Assembly (NCBI GenBank): GCA_947652605.1
Contig: OX393580.1
Coordinates: 19,984,159 to 20,048,158, forward strand
Direction of reading: 5' to 3'
Length of the DNA: 64,000 bases
Origin: Elmis aenea
Taxonomy: Eukaryota; Arthropoda; Insecta; Coleoptera; Elmidae
Shown: piece after piece, positions 34,993-47,040 of the stretch
Layout of the letters: each line of letters starts with the position of its first letter
Position numbering within the stretch: position 1 is the first letter of the stretch
Position numbers and translations under genes: made by a program
The notes under the pieces: model-generated
What the model was told of the DNA's origin: nothing
The model's input: only the letters and a program-made list of their open reading frames with translations
The model's database searches: none

Positions 34993-35070
34993 TATAAACG
35001 CATCAAGTGAAATATGTGGCAATGGTTGTCATGGAAACTCAACAATATTTTCATACGAATTACGAATGTA

Positions 35071-36086
35071 ATGTCAAAAAGATTTGAAATGCAAGAAATA
35101 TATTTTATTGTTGAGCATCATTTTCGCTTATATGGAACTGGGCGGTCGAATGGACAAAGTTTGTAGTGGTTGCCAATCAATTAAGAGAAAATTTTCAAAG
35201 CTGCCGCCTAATGACAAGGATAGGAGTCGTTAAAAAATTTTGACGCACAGGAAGTGTTTTAAGCTCTAACACAACGCAAAGGCTGACTGGTCATCAAGTT
35301 ACCGTAACAACTAATGCGAATCAAGGAAGGCTCTTCGAACAGGTGTTAAAATTTCTAAAGACAAATCTCCAGCGACGTCTATGAAGATGAATTTAAGTTA
35401 AACGTCTACCCGAAGAATGTTTAAGAAATTGAGGGTTTCGCTTATAAAATACAGATTGGACAAAGTTTAAATAATGCAGACAAGCAGGCGAGAGTTGTGT
35501 ATTGTGCTTCAATATAAGCAATGGTTTACGATGATCCTTTCAAATGTATGGTTTTCTGACAAATGCCACATCCATCTGAGTGGATTTATCAATCGACAGA
35601 CAAGTCGATTTCTTAGCTTTGAACGGCCAGACGTCATCATAGAGAAAAAATCCCTTCATAGTAAGCGTGACAATTTGGTATGCAATATCCGCTAACGGCA
35701 TACTGGATCCTTATTTTGTGGAAGACAAAAATCAAAATGCTGTTACTGTGAATCAGATGCGATATAAATAAATGAGTCTAAAACCATTCCTGAGATATCC
35801 CAGATTATTCTGTCGCGTCAGAAACCTTCGACGTGGTACCCAATGGTTCCAACAGGATGGGGCTACTTGCCACACAACTAGAGAATCTCTTGATCTGCTT
35901 TGTGAGAATTTTGATGACCGGGTAATCTCCCGTCGCGTCGTACGGACTTTCCATATCCTGCTCATTCACCTGATCTCACACCGCCTGATGCTTACGTGCT
36001 GCCTGGAACGAAACGGCGAGCACATAGAACATGTTTTATACCTCAGAAATGCAAAAAATGTACCTATTCTTACTTTAGATTGTTGA
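35071..36086 (+). pseudogene. Mariner-like transposase, degenerate
   Basis: From ATG 35071 it reads MSKRFEMQEIYFIVEHHFRL, the usual N-terminus of a mariner-like group, then many stops and shifts. Later QWFQQDGATCHTTRESLDLL keeps the second catalytic aspartate, and after a shift HSPDLTPPDAY keeps the third. It ends around 36086 with EHIEHVLYL-like sequence in another frame. It belongs to the surrounding element with CGGTATGCGCC ends. Confidence 0.75.
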
Positions 36087-36182
36087 AATTTTTGTAATTC
36101 TTATGTTTAATAAAGCCTTGGTTTTGAGTGTTTTTTGTTGTGGCGCATACCGTATTTCTATCTTTGTTTTTAAAATATCCTT

Positions 36183-36485
36183 TTTTTTCCAGGAACTGTT
36201 TCTTTATCGCCATCCAGGCTTAGATTATGGTGAATTTCCTCCGCGCTTATGACCATGGTTTTGGTTTTATCTTTGCTTATTTCCATATTATGTTTATTTA
36301 GTTATCTGTGTCTGATTTCAATATTTTGCATTAGATTTTCTTCTGATTCCCCTAGTATGGCCATATCGTCTGCAAAAATTCATTAAATACTTCTATCCAT
36401 TTACCAATATCCGTTGTCTATATGTTTTTTATACATACATCATCCATTACTATCAAAATAACAATGGACTTGGTACACATCCCTA
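36183..36485 (-). pseudogene. Non-LTR reverse transcriptase relic with FADD box
   Basis: The minus strand at about 36385-36190 reads FADDMAILGESEENLMQNIE, then a stop, LNKHNMEISKDKTKTMVIS and AEEIHHNLSLDGD. This is the palm motif of a non-LTR reverse transcriptase (xADD) and the following K-T-K-xM motif. It starts about 30 bp beyond the mariner at 36152 and is truncated at both ends. Confidence 0.65.
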
Positions 36486-37490
36486 TCTTACCATCTCTGT
36501 ACTTTGAACAAATGTTTTTAAAATAAAATGTTAGGATATATAAACCGTGTTTCTTATTTTCAATAAATTCAGCTTGGTCCTCTAATATCAATACATTGCT
36601 TAGCCCTTATGACCATGCTTAACATAATATTCTTGGAAATTAAATGACAAACTCACACGCACATTTAATTTCATTATTTCTACAAATTTTATTGTTCGTA
36701 TATAAGTGAAACTAAAAATGAACTGTTGCAGAACAAAGCCAGCGCAGTGAATCAAGTTAAAATGTTGCTATTTTCTTTGGGTTCTTAATTAAAAGCTGGG
36801 AACATGTATCATTCGAGGCTAGTGAACACCGTTCTTTGGTCAATGGGTGTGCATGGTCGAATTAAGAGCTATTCACTCGTCTTCAGAGCGACATTTATGA
36901 AAGGGAGATAAACCCCTTTTATTTATGCTACGATACAACAAAAATTCGTCGGATTCAAGTGCAAAATTTCACGCAAAATATCAAAATCTTATATGCTCGC
37001 GTCTACGCGAGATGGATCAAAATATGAGACTCTCGAAGCTACGAGAAAAAACGGCTTGCATGTAAATTTATACGGTAAAGCTAACGGAATTAAACAGTGA
37101 GAAGGTAGAAAACGACAGGACACAATCCAAGCATAAAAAGGTTCTGCTCCCATAAAGAGTGAGTAAATATGTAGGCACTGAATGTAGGGAATCTACAAAG
37201 AGAATTTAAATCAGATGCTATAGCTATATTTACGGAACTCGATTGTACATGTCTAAGCATTTGCATATGAGGCACATAAAAAATAAGCTTCTCTAAAGTT
37301 AATTACATTCGTTGCTTTCATGAAGGTTTTAATTATAATTCTTTGGGGGAAAGAAACCTTAAACATTACTTCTAATTAGAGCCTCATCATACACTCTTAG
37401 AACGAAAATACTGTACGTAAGGTTTAGGTAAATTCATTTCAAAGTTTTTATTAATAGGCAAAGCATTTTTTTAAACTGAAGCATATACAG
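36486..37490. other. No gene recognised
   Basis: AT-rich with a moderately GC-richer middle (about 36790-37080). No exon, repeat or element end is apparent. Confidence 0.35.
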
Positions 37491-38113
37491 GGTGCCCCAA
37501 TATATAAAACGTTGCAGCCACGAGAAATTATTGGATAGCTCTATTATTAGTAGAATACAAAAAAAAACTTTGGAAATCCGTTGTCGTTGTAAAAAAAATC
37601 TGCATTATTCGGTACGGGGCATGTCATTCTCCACTTTCTCCATCCTCGCTAACGTCTGACGTTTCAACATTTCAAAACCCATTTGCAAATATAGAATTGG
37701 ACGGGTTCCCATACTATTGTCGATTTGCGATCCTTTGCTTTTCATTTGCATTGCAAAGTACGCCGCAATTCGGCGCCGACACCGGAGCGTATAAAACTCC
37801 TCCGAAAACGGCGCCCATGGGAACTTGGAATCGGTTTCCGGGTTTAGATTGAGTGAATTTCCCCACATCCCGCATGATGATATTACCTATACACGCTCTC
37901 TTGTTTAATTCCATTGAAATCTTTAAAGCGGCGGTCGGGAGATTGGTATTTCTATTGCTTGTGTTTAGAACAACTACCTTCAGTTGAAACTCGAAAAATC
38001 TACCCTCGCGCAAAGTAAAATATTCAAGACTATGTATCACCCACGTTAAAAGAAGTTAAATCAAAAATTTTCTTAAATTACAACGCAATATATAAAAGAA
38101 TATTAAATATACA
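37491..38113 (-). pseudogene. Unidentified GC-richer coding-like relic with CAGGGTG-type end
   Basis: A CAGGGTGCCCC end lies at 37492. On the minus strand two overlapping frames (38040-37714 and 37868-37605) give a plausible but broken protein: ALKISMELNKRACIGNIIM, then GKFTQSKPGNRFQVPMGAVF in one frame, and SMGTRPILYLQMGFEMLKRQ in the other. Composition is clearly richer in G and C than the flanks. I do not recognise the family; a decayed transposon or viral gene is possible. Confidence 0.3.
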
Positions 38114-38725
38114 GAGTGTTTTTAATCAGCAGGTGTTGAACATTTTTATTTTTTAATATTTTTCTTCTTAATTGAAATCTCATCAGACAAAGGAAATAAC
38201 AATAACCAATGTATGAAAAGTTAATAATGGAAAACTAGAATGTTTAATTATTTACATTGCTACAGAGCTTAAGGATCCAAGACTTCTATGTTTTTTTTTT
38301 ACTTCCTTCTTCTAGCTTTTAAAAGTTGCTTCCATTCCCAGACTTGGAGTTGCGAAAGATCTTTCGTTACTGGCCTCATTTAACTCCTTCGCGGTCGACC
38401 TCTTTCTTTTCATGCCTGCTTCACTTACTTGTAAAATCTTTGTTATTCCTACATCTTGGAAGCTGTTGAAACGCATTGTATTTTGCTTTGAATCCTTGCA
38501 ATGGTTGTAATATTTTGTTAGCTATACATTTTCGTTCGTTCTTATCCACCAGTCTCCTTTTTTTATGCGCCCATATATTTTCCTTAGTGTCTTCCTTTCC
38601 CATACTTCCAGTTTCGGCTCAAGGTCTTAAGACCATTTTAAGTACCACATTAAAGAAAATTGTAGACTTGTAGACAGTGGATGACCACCTTGCCTTGAAT
38701 CTTCGATTCACGATGATTTTCCATA
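38114..38725. other. No gene; possibly eroded non-LTR 3' sequence
   Basis: Around 38320-38640 the minus strand is rich in Lys/Arg codons in a way that recalls non-LTR C-terminal tails, but no signature motif is intact. Confidence 0.25.
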
Positions 38726-38733
38726 TAAAAAAG

Positions 38734-39110
38734 CAGGGGTTTAGAGCAGTCCAATTTTTTAATTGCTCCGCTCCAGCTCCGCTCCATGCTCCAAATGTGA
38801 AAAATTTTAAAACAAGTTTTTTAATTAAAAAATTAGAAAAAACAAAGTTTTAATTTTATTGGATATGTGGAAGTTGGTCAAAAATTACGATATTTGACCC
38901 TAACATACAAGTGAAGTTAAATAAATGTTTGTAAGAACAAATTATTGATCTTCAAAGATTGGAAAAAGTCTTTTTTTTTAAATTTTACACACCAAACTGG
39001 AGCAGTGGAGCAATCAAAATTATTTGCTCCGGACTCCGCTCCAGCTCCGGGCAAAAACCCATTGCTCCACTGCTCCGTGCTCCAGCTCCATGCTCCGCTC
39101 TAAACCCTTG
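38734..39110. mobile_element. Short hAT-type non-autonomous element
   Basis: Ends CAGGGGTTTAGAGC and, inverted, CAAGGGTTTAGAGC. The flanking 8 bp are TAAAAAAG and TAGAAAAG (7 of 8 identical). Subterminal regions are built of repeated CTCCGCTCC / GCTCCAGCTCC motifs in opposite orientations. No transposase. Confidence 0.7.
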
Positions 39111-40704
39111 TAGAAAAGTCTTATTCTGGTTACTTGCAGGTAAGGAACTTCGCGGTTTGATACTCTGTCCAATATAACATTCTGAAAATTGTTGTGATGT
39201 ACATATTTCTATTTTTAATTGTACACACAGCTCTCAACTTTGGAACAATGACTACTTAAAGTTTTCTGACAAGTTTTGTGGTTGATTTAGTCACATCTTC
39301 AAACTAAAATGTATGCAGCTTAACGTTACTAGAGTTGGAAACTTATACAAATCCGTATCATAAAAAGTATTAAGTATAAAATATTCAATATTTCCTTTAA
39401 TTCTGCAATGCTTTTGCACATTCGTTCATTCTCATTTAAATTTAATTTTAAATATATTTAATAGTCTTGTTTGCGAAACATGTAGTTTTAAAGTTCTTTC
39501 GATTTTTGTGCACATCTCAAGCTTATCGAGCTGTAACCATCCAAAGCTATTTTACCGTGAAAGTTTATACGGTTTGCATAGGTATTTGCACTAGGAATCG
39601 GAGAGAATGGACAGGTTGTTTTGCAACGCAACCTTTGAACAGAGATATTCAAACATATAAAAAGATATTTGAACCAAACCACAACTTTTACATTTTGTCT
39701 GTATACAAACGTGTATTTGAATGTGGAAATACTTGCACAAAATCAAAGGGACAAAATAAATTTCAACAGACGATTCGCTTACATACGATATATATTTTGG
39801 AGAAGTATCATCAGATGGTGAAACTAGCACCAGTAATCAATCTTTTAAAGGTAATCCCAGTATTTTTTTTCATTTAGTAACAAATTAATTTGTTTATTTC
39901 TTTTAAAGTACTATTTCCTTGTGGTTGCCGTTGAAAATGTTTTCATCACAGCAGATTTGCACTTATTTTAACTGGTTGTAGAATCTTTAGTATCGGAAAA
40001 CAGTTAACAACATATTATGCCGGCGAATGTGTGAATTTCCTCTCCGACGAAGCATCAAGTTTAATGGGAATTACAAAAATCTGAATCGCTGCTTATTTTT
40101 AATCTGTGTAATGGCTTTCTGCGCTGACATTTTTATTATATCGGTGGTGCTAGGAGTACAGGATTGTACTTATTGTATGGGGGGCTCTGATTTGAGTTAT
40201 ATTTCGTTCTGGTAATTAATTACATGAGTTATTAGGCTACAAAAATAACATTGTTGGTGATAACAACGAATGTGGGTCGTGAAAATAAAAAATGTTGTAG
40301 TGAAATTATTTAGGGTGTACCAGAAAGAACTGAAACTTTTTTATTAGCAACAATAGGACACCTATCGATTCTCAAAACTCTGTCGTTTTCAAAATTTTTG
40401 TGTTTTAATCGATTTAATAAGTTAGTGTAGTACTTCCAAATTAAATACTTACCCTTTGGAAGGCAGTCAACTATAATGATATCCTTTAGGCACCAAGAAA
40501 CTGACACTATTACCTTTCGAGCTGAAGTGACGTTCTTTGCCTTCGTCGGAGGCGAAAAATCTCCGTGCTTTCATTGTTTGGATTGTTGCTTCATTTCTAG
40601 TGTATAGTGATGAACCCATGGCTTATTTTTGTAATAAATCTTCGCATAAACGAAGCAAAAATAAACCAATGAGAGTAATATTAATATATAAATATGCGAT
40701 TTCT
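39111..40704. other. No gene recognised; open frames without support
   Basis: Frames at 39467-39877 and 40027-40215 are open but lack a credible start or known motif. 40314-40340 (GGGTGTACCAGAAAG) resembles a lone CAGGGTG-type terminus. Confidence 0.35.
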
Positions 40705-42410
40705 TACAGTTCAAAACCGTTTGTCGCATCCTAATCTCCATCTTCTTCTGTCGAGCTAATCTTGTTTTTGAAGTCCTCTGCCCTCCATGGCCTCTTCTTG
40801 ATTTTGCAGTTTTTTCTTGGGTGGCTCTTTTTCCGTCTTACACGTGGTTGCCACTTCCAAACTTGTGCTGGTAATCGATCTTCTGGCACCCGTCTTAGAT
40901 GGCCATACCATTTTAATCTCTTTGATGTGATTGTATTAATTATAGTAGTACCTACGTCCATTCTTTCCAGGATGTCAGTGTTACGTGCTGTGTCAAGTCT
41001 AGTAAGACCGCATCAGCGCTTCCTGCAGTACTTCATTTCCAGAGTTGTAATTTTACTTTCTTCTCTTTTATTAGTTACCTATAGTTCAGCCCCGTATAGG
41101 AAGGGTTATACTTTCTATTATCTATTACTGATTTGTACATTTTGGTTTTTGTCGTTTTTGTCACACTCCTGTTTCATAGCAGGGGAGTTTAATTTTCTTA
41201 TGGCAGCTCGTCCTTGTCCAAGACTGATTTCACTTTTACAATTTCCATCACCATTTATCTTAACACCAAGATATTTATATGCATTCGCACTCTTGATGAT
41301 TTGATTTTTAACTTGTAAATCGACGGCATGACCTCCAGTACCAAGGTATTCTGTTTTTTTCATTATTAATCTTTAAACACTTCTGATATTCATCGTTTTA
41401 TTTTCTGAACATGTATTTTATGTCTTTACTGTCTTTTGCCAATATTAGTTGATCATCAGCAAAAAAAAGTTCAGTTTGTTATGCCTTATGTCCCATGTAG
41501 ATGTCCATGCTCCTACATTTTTTGTTCCAGTTTTCTAAGGCTCTGCTGCGAAGCACCAGCAACCTTGACGGAGACCCGTCGTTACGCAATTTTGTTCGAT
41601 AGGTATTATATTTTCCACCTTCACGTAGCTGGTCATATCACTGTACAATTTCTTTACAGCCTGTATCAGTGTATAACTAACGCCTTTATTTTTTATAACT
41701 TCCCATAGCCCAACCAGGGGCACCGCATCATAGGCCCTCTGCAAATCCACAAAAACCATACGTGTTTCTAAATTATAAGCTAATCTTCTTTCAATAACTT
41801 GCTTTAGACAAAAAATATTGTCTATGCAAGAGCATCCTTGACGGAATCCACATTGTTCTTCGTCTTTATCATTTTTTTTTTAAACTTAATTTTTAATTGT
41901 TCTCCCGTAGAGTCAGTCTACTTAGAGAACTCGTCACACTTATTACTTTGTAGTTTTTGCATTTCGTGCGATATCTTTTCTTTTACAGATTGCTTATATA
42001 CGCTGCTTGCCATTCTTGTGGTAGTTCGCTACCTTGTAGAAATTTACTAAAAACATATATAACTGTTTCAAACAAACTGTCGGGCCCATGTTTTATTAAC
42101 TCTATCGGTACTCCTGCTGGTCCAGCTGCTCGGCAATTTTTCATATTTTGTAAGACCATTTTCAACTCTTTTTGCGTTATATTTTCTTCCATTGCTGTAT
42201 TATTTAGGTTGACAAAAGTTTTCTCTTCCCTTTCCATAAATTGAGGTCTATCTCCTATAAATAGCTTTTCATAGTGTTGCACCAAGTATTCTAGGCTATC
42301 ATTTGCAATCGAAGTTCTTCTTTTCATATTTCTGTTCTCATATTTCGGATTGTTCGCCAAGCTTCTCTCTTGATCGTATTACCCCCATGTATTTATTTAT
42401 ATCTTCGCAT
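40705..42410 (-). pseudogene. Non-LTR retrotransposon ORF2 relic (reverse transcriptase plus C-terminus)
   Basis: Reading the minus strand from 42360: a pre-palm segment (NCRAAGPAGVPIELIKHG), then MVFVDLQRAYDAVPLVGLWE and GLRQGC (41759-41535), FADDQLILAKDSKDIKYM (about 41470-41400), YKYLGVKINGDG (about 41280), and finally RLKWYGHLRRVPEDRL and a basic tail ending near 40735. This order is that of a complete reverse-transcriptase domain, but frameshifts break it. The catalytic FADD is intact. The 3' end (TTTTGAACTGTAAGAAATCG) matches the copy at 57095-57745. The endonuclease is absent. Confidence 0.8.
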
Positions 42411-43436
42411 TTTTTCTGTCAGTAATAAACCTTACACAATTACCTAAACTATTATTTAGATGATAATTACGAATTGTAGGTTTTGATTGATTGCTTAATA
42501 TCTTAAAAGCCATTTTGCTTTAAGATACAGTGATTGTGTCAAAAAATCGTAAAAATCCTGCTCTGCATATGAACTTTGACCGAATTCTGTAATCTCGTAA
42601 GCGCAGGCCAGATTCGGGCAGCTGCGTCAGACGCAGGTGGCCAACTCCGGGCTTTTATCCGGAGTGCTCCGGTGCAGACAGTGCAAGTCCACTTTTATTA
42701 AATCATCCAGTCGCTGTAATCTTTTTCTGTACAATTACAGCTTTCTATGTAATGAGATTATGTTTGCTGCACTGCCATTATAAAATTAAGTTAATATTGC
42801 ACTCGCGTGATTTAAAAATAAATAATTAATGACGTAACGTCACTCTTAGAATTCAGACTTTTGTGAATTTGGTCGAGAATTCAGCAGAACTTTTATATTT
42901 TAATAGTCGTTTAACATTTTTTCGATTTCTACTTGAAAACAGTGCAAATATTATAAAACACCCTGTATGTTTTGTATTATTTAGCTGCTTAACCAAGTTT
43001 TCATAAAAAATGTGCAAGGTTTTTTACCTAAAATTAATCGTTTTGGAGTAAAACGTAAAACATTCCTTACATATATCACATTTTAAGCCTCATATTTAGT
43101 GTTGCATTGCTTTGTTTTTGAAATGATCACAACCAACTACTTCAAAACGTAAATCTCCTTTGTAAACAAGCAATTTAATGACATGCATTAGGTAATTTAA
43201 TACACTATAGCATCCGTTACAATTTTAAAGCAATAAAACTATAAAAATAATTAATATATTACATGTAACTGTAGTAGTTCAACATATTCTTACGGTTCCC
43301 ACGCCAACTCTATGTTGTTGGTGCTTAATTAATAATTAGCACTGTGACTTTATCCGAACGTTAATTGTTGTAATGGATTTCACACACCGAGGTCACACTT
43401 ATTAATTTTTTGCTTTCCAAGTTCATGTTCTACTAC
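42411..43436. other. No gene recognised; GC-rich patch and lone element end
   Basis: 42595-42695 is unusually GC-rich, with open frames on the minus strand but no known motif. 42957-42968 (AACACCCTGTAT) is an isolated CAGGGTG-family terminus. Confidence 0.35.
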
Positions 43437-43440
43437 ATAT

Positions 43441-44032
43441 TGTCGCGCTAGTGAATCACATCTCATAAAACGCTTATGCTAATCTACCAACTTTAATAGT
43501 TTAGACCATGTTGGTTGTGGTATTGGTTAAGAGGTTTAGATCGTTCGGTTTTGGAACGACTTATATGATGTCATCTGCACACGCGTAGTGTTTTGTAAAA
43601 TGCGTTATTTTGGAAAATGTCGAGGTCGACAAACAAATTGTTATTTCATTGAAAATGTCAAGGTTAACAAATAACTTGTTATTTGACATTGATCCAATAA
43701 CCACATCCTGATTTTGGTCAAATTGTTTATTAACAATAGTTTTAACAAAACATGTTATTGTAAAATTAAGCCTTGAATCTTGGTATAAAAGAAGCCCAAA
43801 AATACACAGGAAGATCAGAATCTAATGTCGATTCATGGTGTATCTCTGGGCTCCGACCAAGTGAAAATAACCATGTATTTCTTCATGTTATCCTTCATGT
43901 AAGTTGTTTTACTTATTAATAAACTTGTTGTTATATTTCAAACTGTTGTGCTTAATGGCTTAACCCCCTGATCCCGAATCGTTGATGTACCTCTCAACCG
44001 TTACTACGGTACTGCAAAGGCCGTATGTAACA
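43441..44032 (+). repeat. 5' LTR
   Basis: U3 carries TATAAAA at 43784-43790. A TCAG about 30 bp later (43815) is a reasonable start of R. A poly(A) signal AATAAA is at 43918-43923. The sequence just inside (TAGTGGAGGCGCTTGG, from 44035) is where the primer-binding site should be; I could not match it to a particular tRNA. Confidence 0.85.
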
Positions 44033-44236
44033 TATAGTGGAGGCGCTTGGCTTTTCTAGGAAAAATTCTTCATAATTTTTCCCGTCAGCGAAAGTTAATT
44101 TGTCTGGTAACCTTTTCAAAGCCTAAAATCAATCTGACTTCAACGCCCCTGTGTGTCATTGGCATCGTCAACCATCATTTTCCACTGTAGTGTTTTCATT
44201 GGTTCACTATTCGCTAACGAAATTCAAACCCCCATA

Positions 44237-44653
44237 ATGCCCAAAATAATTGTTACGGTTACCATCGAGAATGTGTTGTCGGCATCTACGAGTGAGCCTT
44301 CACCTTTGGTCGTAAAGGAGGAAAGGCAAGAAATCCCCCAAAACATCGCTACGAGTGAGCCCGTGCCTTCACCTTTAGTCGTAAAGGAGGAAAGGCAAGA
44401 AATCCCCCAAAATATCGCTACGAGTGAGCCCGTGCCTTCGGCTTTAGTCCCAAAGGAGGAAAGGCAACAAATGCCCCAACCCGCCGAAATCAAATGCCCC
44501 CAACTTGACCAACAATTCGTCCCGCAGTTTCAATTGACTGGATTCTTTTTTAACCGTAAAAAGAACCAGTGGGAGTTTAAAAAATTCAAAAGAGCGGGCA
44601 CAGGTAAACAAAATCCGCGTCAGCCTTATTTCCATCCAAAACCGCGTTACTAG
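44237..44653 (+). CDS. Small gag-like ORF with 23-residue repeats
   Basis: From ATG 44237 an uninterrupted frame gives 138 residues. It starts MPKIIVTVTIENVLSAST and contains three tandem copies of a 23-residue unit (69-bp DNA period) with the core PSPLVVKEERQEIPQ. A basic, aromatic C-terminus follows (FFFNRKKNQWEFKKFKR, ending HPKPRY). It is the first ORF after the 5' LTR, where gag normally lies. The basic tail would suit nucleic-acid binding, but no CCHC knuckle or capsid homology is visible. AATAAA occurs at 44775, about 120 bp downstream. Frame conservation suggests it is, or was recently, expressed. Confidence 0.5.
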   Translation: MPKIIVTVTIENVLSASTSEPSPLVVKEERQEIPQNIATSEPVPSPLVVKEERQEIPQNIATSEPVPSALVPKEERQQMPQPAEIKCPQLDQQFVPQFQLTGFFFNRKKNQWEFKKFKRAGTGKQNPRQPYFHPKPRY

Positions 44654-44929
44654 CTTTTAAAGCTAATACTCGGGAAGCCAAATTTTACGGCATTTTGGCA
44701 CATTTTTCACGAACTTGGCTTTCCGACCTGTCTAGTCACTAAATCCTAAATTTTTAATTGTCCCTTGCTTTAAATAAATATTTTATCTAAAGTGGTTCTT
44801 CCCTCTACAATGACGGTACAGTACCAATATGTTTAGATAATGTTTCGAATTTTGGTTCTTTGCGTTCTGTCGATTTACTTAAACGGTATTTTTGAAAGTA
44901 TTTGAGAGTGACTGGACTACTTACTTTGT

Positions 44930-45208
44930 TTATTGTTGATCAGTTAGTGTATCAACTTGTGGAAAGAACGGTATTATCTTAGGAATATGATTCTTGTCGC
45001 TTGTGGTACTGCTTGTTGCAGATTTTAAAGGCAAAGCAGCTTGTTTTAAGTCAGGAGTTTTACTGTATTTTGTAAATTGGGGTCTTCCTGTTTTTTTATG
45101 TTTGCTAGAGGGTGTTTTAAAGTTAGGAGCTTTACCCCTGGATCTTGATTTACTACCGTAAGGAGCACGCTCTGAGTAGTGTTGAGGCAGATGTATGAAA
45201 TCTGTCAC
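44930..45208 (-). CDS. Antisense basic Ser/Thr/Lys-rich ORF in the LTR element
   Basis: About 92 codons are open on the minus strand, with no internal ATG. A possible splice acceptor (TTGTCGTGACAG) lies at the upstream edge, so it could be a terminal exon. It contains SERAPYGSKSRSRGKAPNF and KHKKTGRPQFTKYSK. I do not recognise it. It might be a captured host exon, an inverted piece of another element, or chance. Confidence 0.25.
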   Translation of the reverse strand: MTDFIHLPQHYSERAPYGSKSRSRGKAPNFKTPSSKHKKTGRPQFTKYSKTPDLKQAALPLKSATSSTTSDKNHIPKIIPFFPQVDTLTDQQ

Positions 45209-47040
45209 GACAAATTCTTGCGATAGGGAACGTATTAATCTAAATTATGTGCAAGAATCCTTTATAACGGTATTACTAGAATCGTGTTCGACGTGTTCGT
45301 CGTTCTTTCGTCCCGTTTTTCTGCGAACGATTTGAAACACGGTCTCAGTCGCTCATTGTTTTGAGAAGGAGTCTACTTTTCGAAGGTTTTTGCGCGTTCT
45401 TGTTACCGATTTCTCGACGTTTACTTTTTATTGTTGGTTTAACCTTTTTCAAAAGTTCTGTGTCCGGTTGGCCGGAATATATTTAAACTATATACCCATA
45501 AAAATTGAAATTTACTTAAATGTTCATTTTATTGTGTTTAATATGAACAAAATAATAAAATTTTACAATTAAAAATTTAAACTAATACCCATTAAATTTA
45601 CTTAAATGTTTATTTTTAAATACATATATAAATTGTTTACTTAAAAAAAAAAACGATTTCACGATGGTAGTAGACTTCCGGTAGTGCGTAGTTTTAATCT
45701 ACCACAACCTGGCCTTGCTATCTCGCAAAGCAACTAACACACAAGTAAACATTTAAATATTTCGGTTGGATTTTTCTTCCAAATATTATTAAAAATGATA
45801 CGTTCCTAATTATCATAATTAGTTAAAATTTTTGTTTTTGAGCCATGTTAATTTTCTTCGTCGAAAAATAGAGTAATGATTTGTTATATTTCCATGTTCA
45901 ATTAGAGCGGCCACAGTTCCAAAATGATTGTAGTAATCAACTAGGTCCATGAAGCTATCTGGAGTACTTGTCACAACCACTCCAATTGTTACCCTGAGTT
46001 GCATCCAGTTAATTTTTATATATATAAATTGATAAATTGATAAATGTCATGCTATTCAAGTTTCAGTGGAAATTTAATTTTTCTCGCATTATGATCGAGT
46101 TAACGATTTTTAATAACATAAATAAATAAATACATGCACATAATTAAATGTAATACATTGTCAAAATCACCTGCGAGCAACACCAGTTGGTTCGCCTTTT
46201 ACTTTTTTTTATATACAAAATTTTGTAGTCGTACGTTTGCTTAAAGATTTCAACGAATTACCTTTGTGGTATTAACATGAGTGTCATAACATATTATTAT
46301 CATATTGTTATCGTGCAACGTCCAACTTATATTTTGATTTGTTTTACTTTGGCTTAATGTTTAATTTATTCTTGTTTATAGTATTCACTCTACGAAGTGC
46401 TGTATTTTTTCACAATTACTTTTTAGAGTAACCTTATCATTTTCTTTGGTTCCTGAAAATATTTTTGCCTCAGAGGCACTGTTCAACCTACAAATAAATT
46501 CGTTCAAACTGTTAACATCTGGTTTTAGTTAAGTCAATTTATTCTTTTTATGATATTTTTGATTAATTTTTAAAATGTAATTAGATAAGGTGTTAAAATT
46601 TGAAGTGATCATTTCCTGCCATATCAATCTAAAAGTAAAGCAAATAAATACTTGCAGTAAAATAAAATCAATTTAAAACTACAATCTTTTTCAAGTTATG
46701 TTTACAAATAAAACTTTATAAAATTCTATACAAATTTAAAAACTTGTACGTAGCAAGGACACATGTATTTAACTTAAATTATTCTCCTAAGAGAAATTAA
46801 TTAGATGCAAATTTTGAAATTTTACTTGGTTATAATGAAATGCCGAATTAAAATATTTTAGTTTACACCCATCATGTATAGGAGCAGACGAACTAGTGGC
46901 CCGCATAATTATCAAATGAATTTTGTATTTATGATCACCGATTGTTGGATATGTAGATTACTTTCTTTAGGAACCTTAAACTCGCTCTCGAGTTGGTGAT
47001 TAATGAACCCTTAGGGTAGGAATTTATTTTCTGGTTTCGC
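45209..47040. other. LTR-element interior, AT-rich, no gene recognised
   Basis: No pol-type motif on either strand. Low-complexity AT-rich DNA with short open frames only. Confidence 0.4.

Larger units (their letters stand above)
33151..36152 (+). mobile_element. Mariner-like transposon hosting a foldback element
   Basis: Terminal inverted repeats of about 25 bp (CGGTATGCGCCATAACAAAA on the left, CGGTATGCGCCACAACAAAA on the right, minus strand) abut TA on both sides. Removing the foldback (33200-34992) and one TA leaves about 1.2 kb, the usual mariner length, with one degenerate transposase gene. The foldback lies only about 50 bp inside the left end. Confidence 0.82.

Noticed and set aside
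39467..39877. 136-residue plus-strand open frame ending at a possible donor
   Set aside because: No ATG near its start, overlapping open frames on the other strand and no recognisable motif; a decayed receptor exon was considered but not supported.
40762..41304. 180-residue plus-strand open frame with hydrophobic segments
   Set aside because: Antisense to the reverse-transcriptase relic; the hydrophobicity arises from reading its complement.
42595..42695. GC-rich patch considered as a tRNA or SINE head
   Set aside because: No A/B-box pair and no cloverleaf could be drawn.
44224..44493. Minus-strand open frame with repeated GISCLSSF units
   Set aside because: Shadow of the 69-bp repeats in the gag-like ORF on the plus strand.
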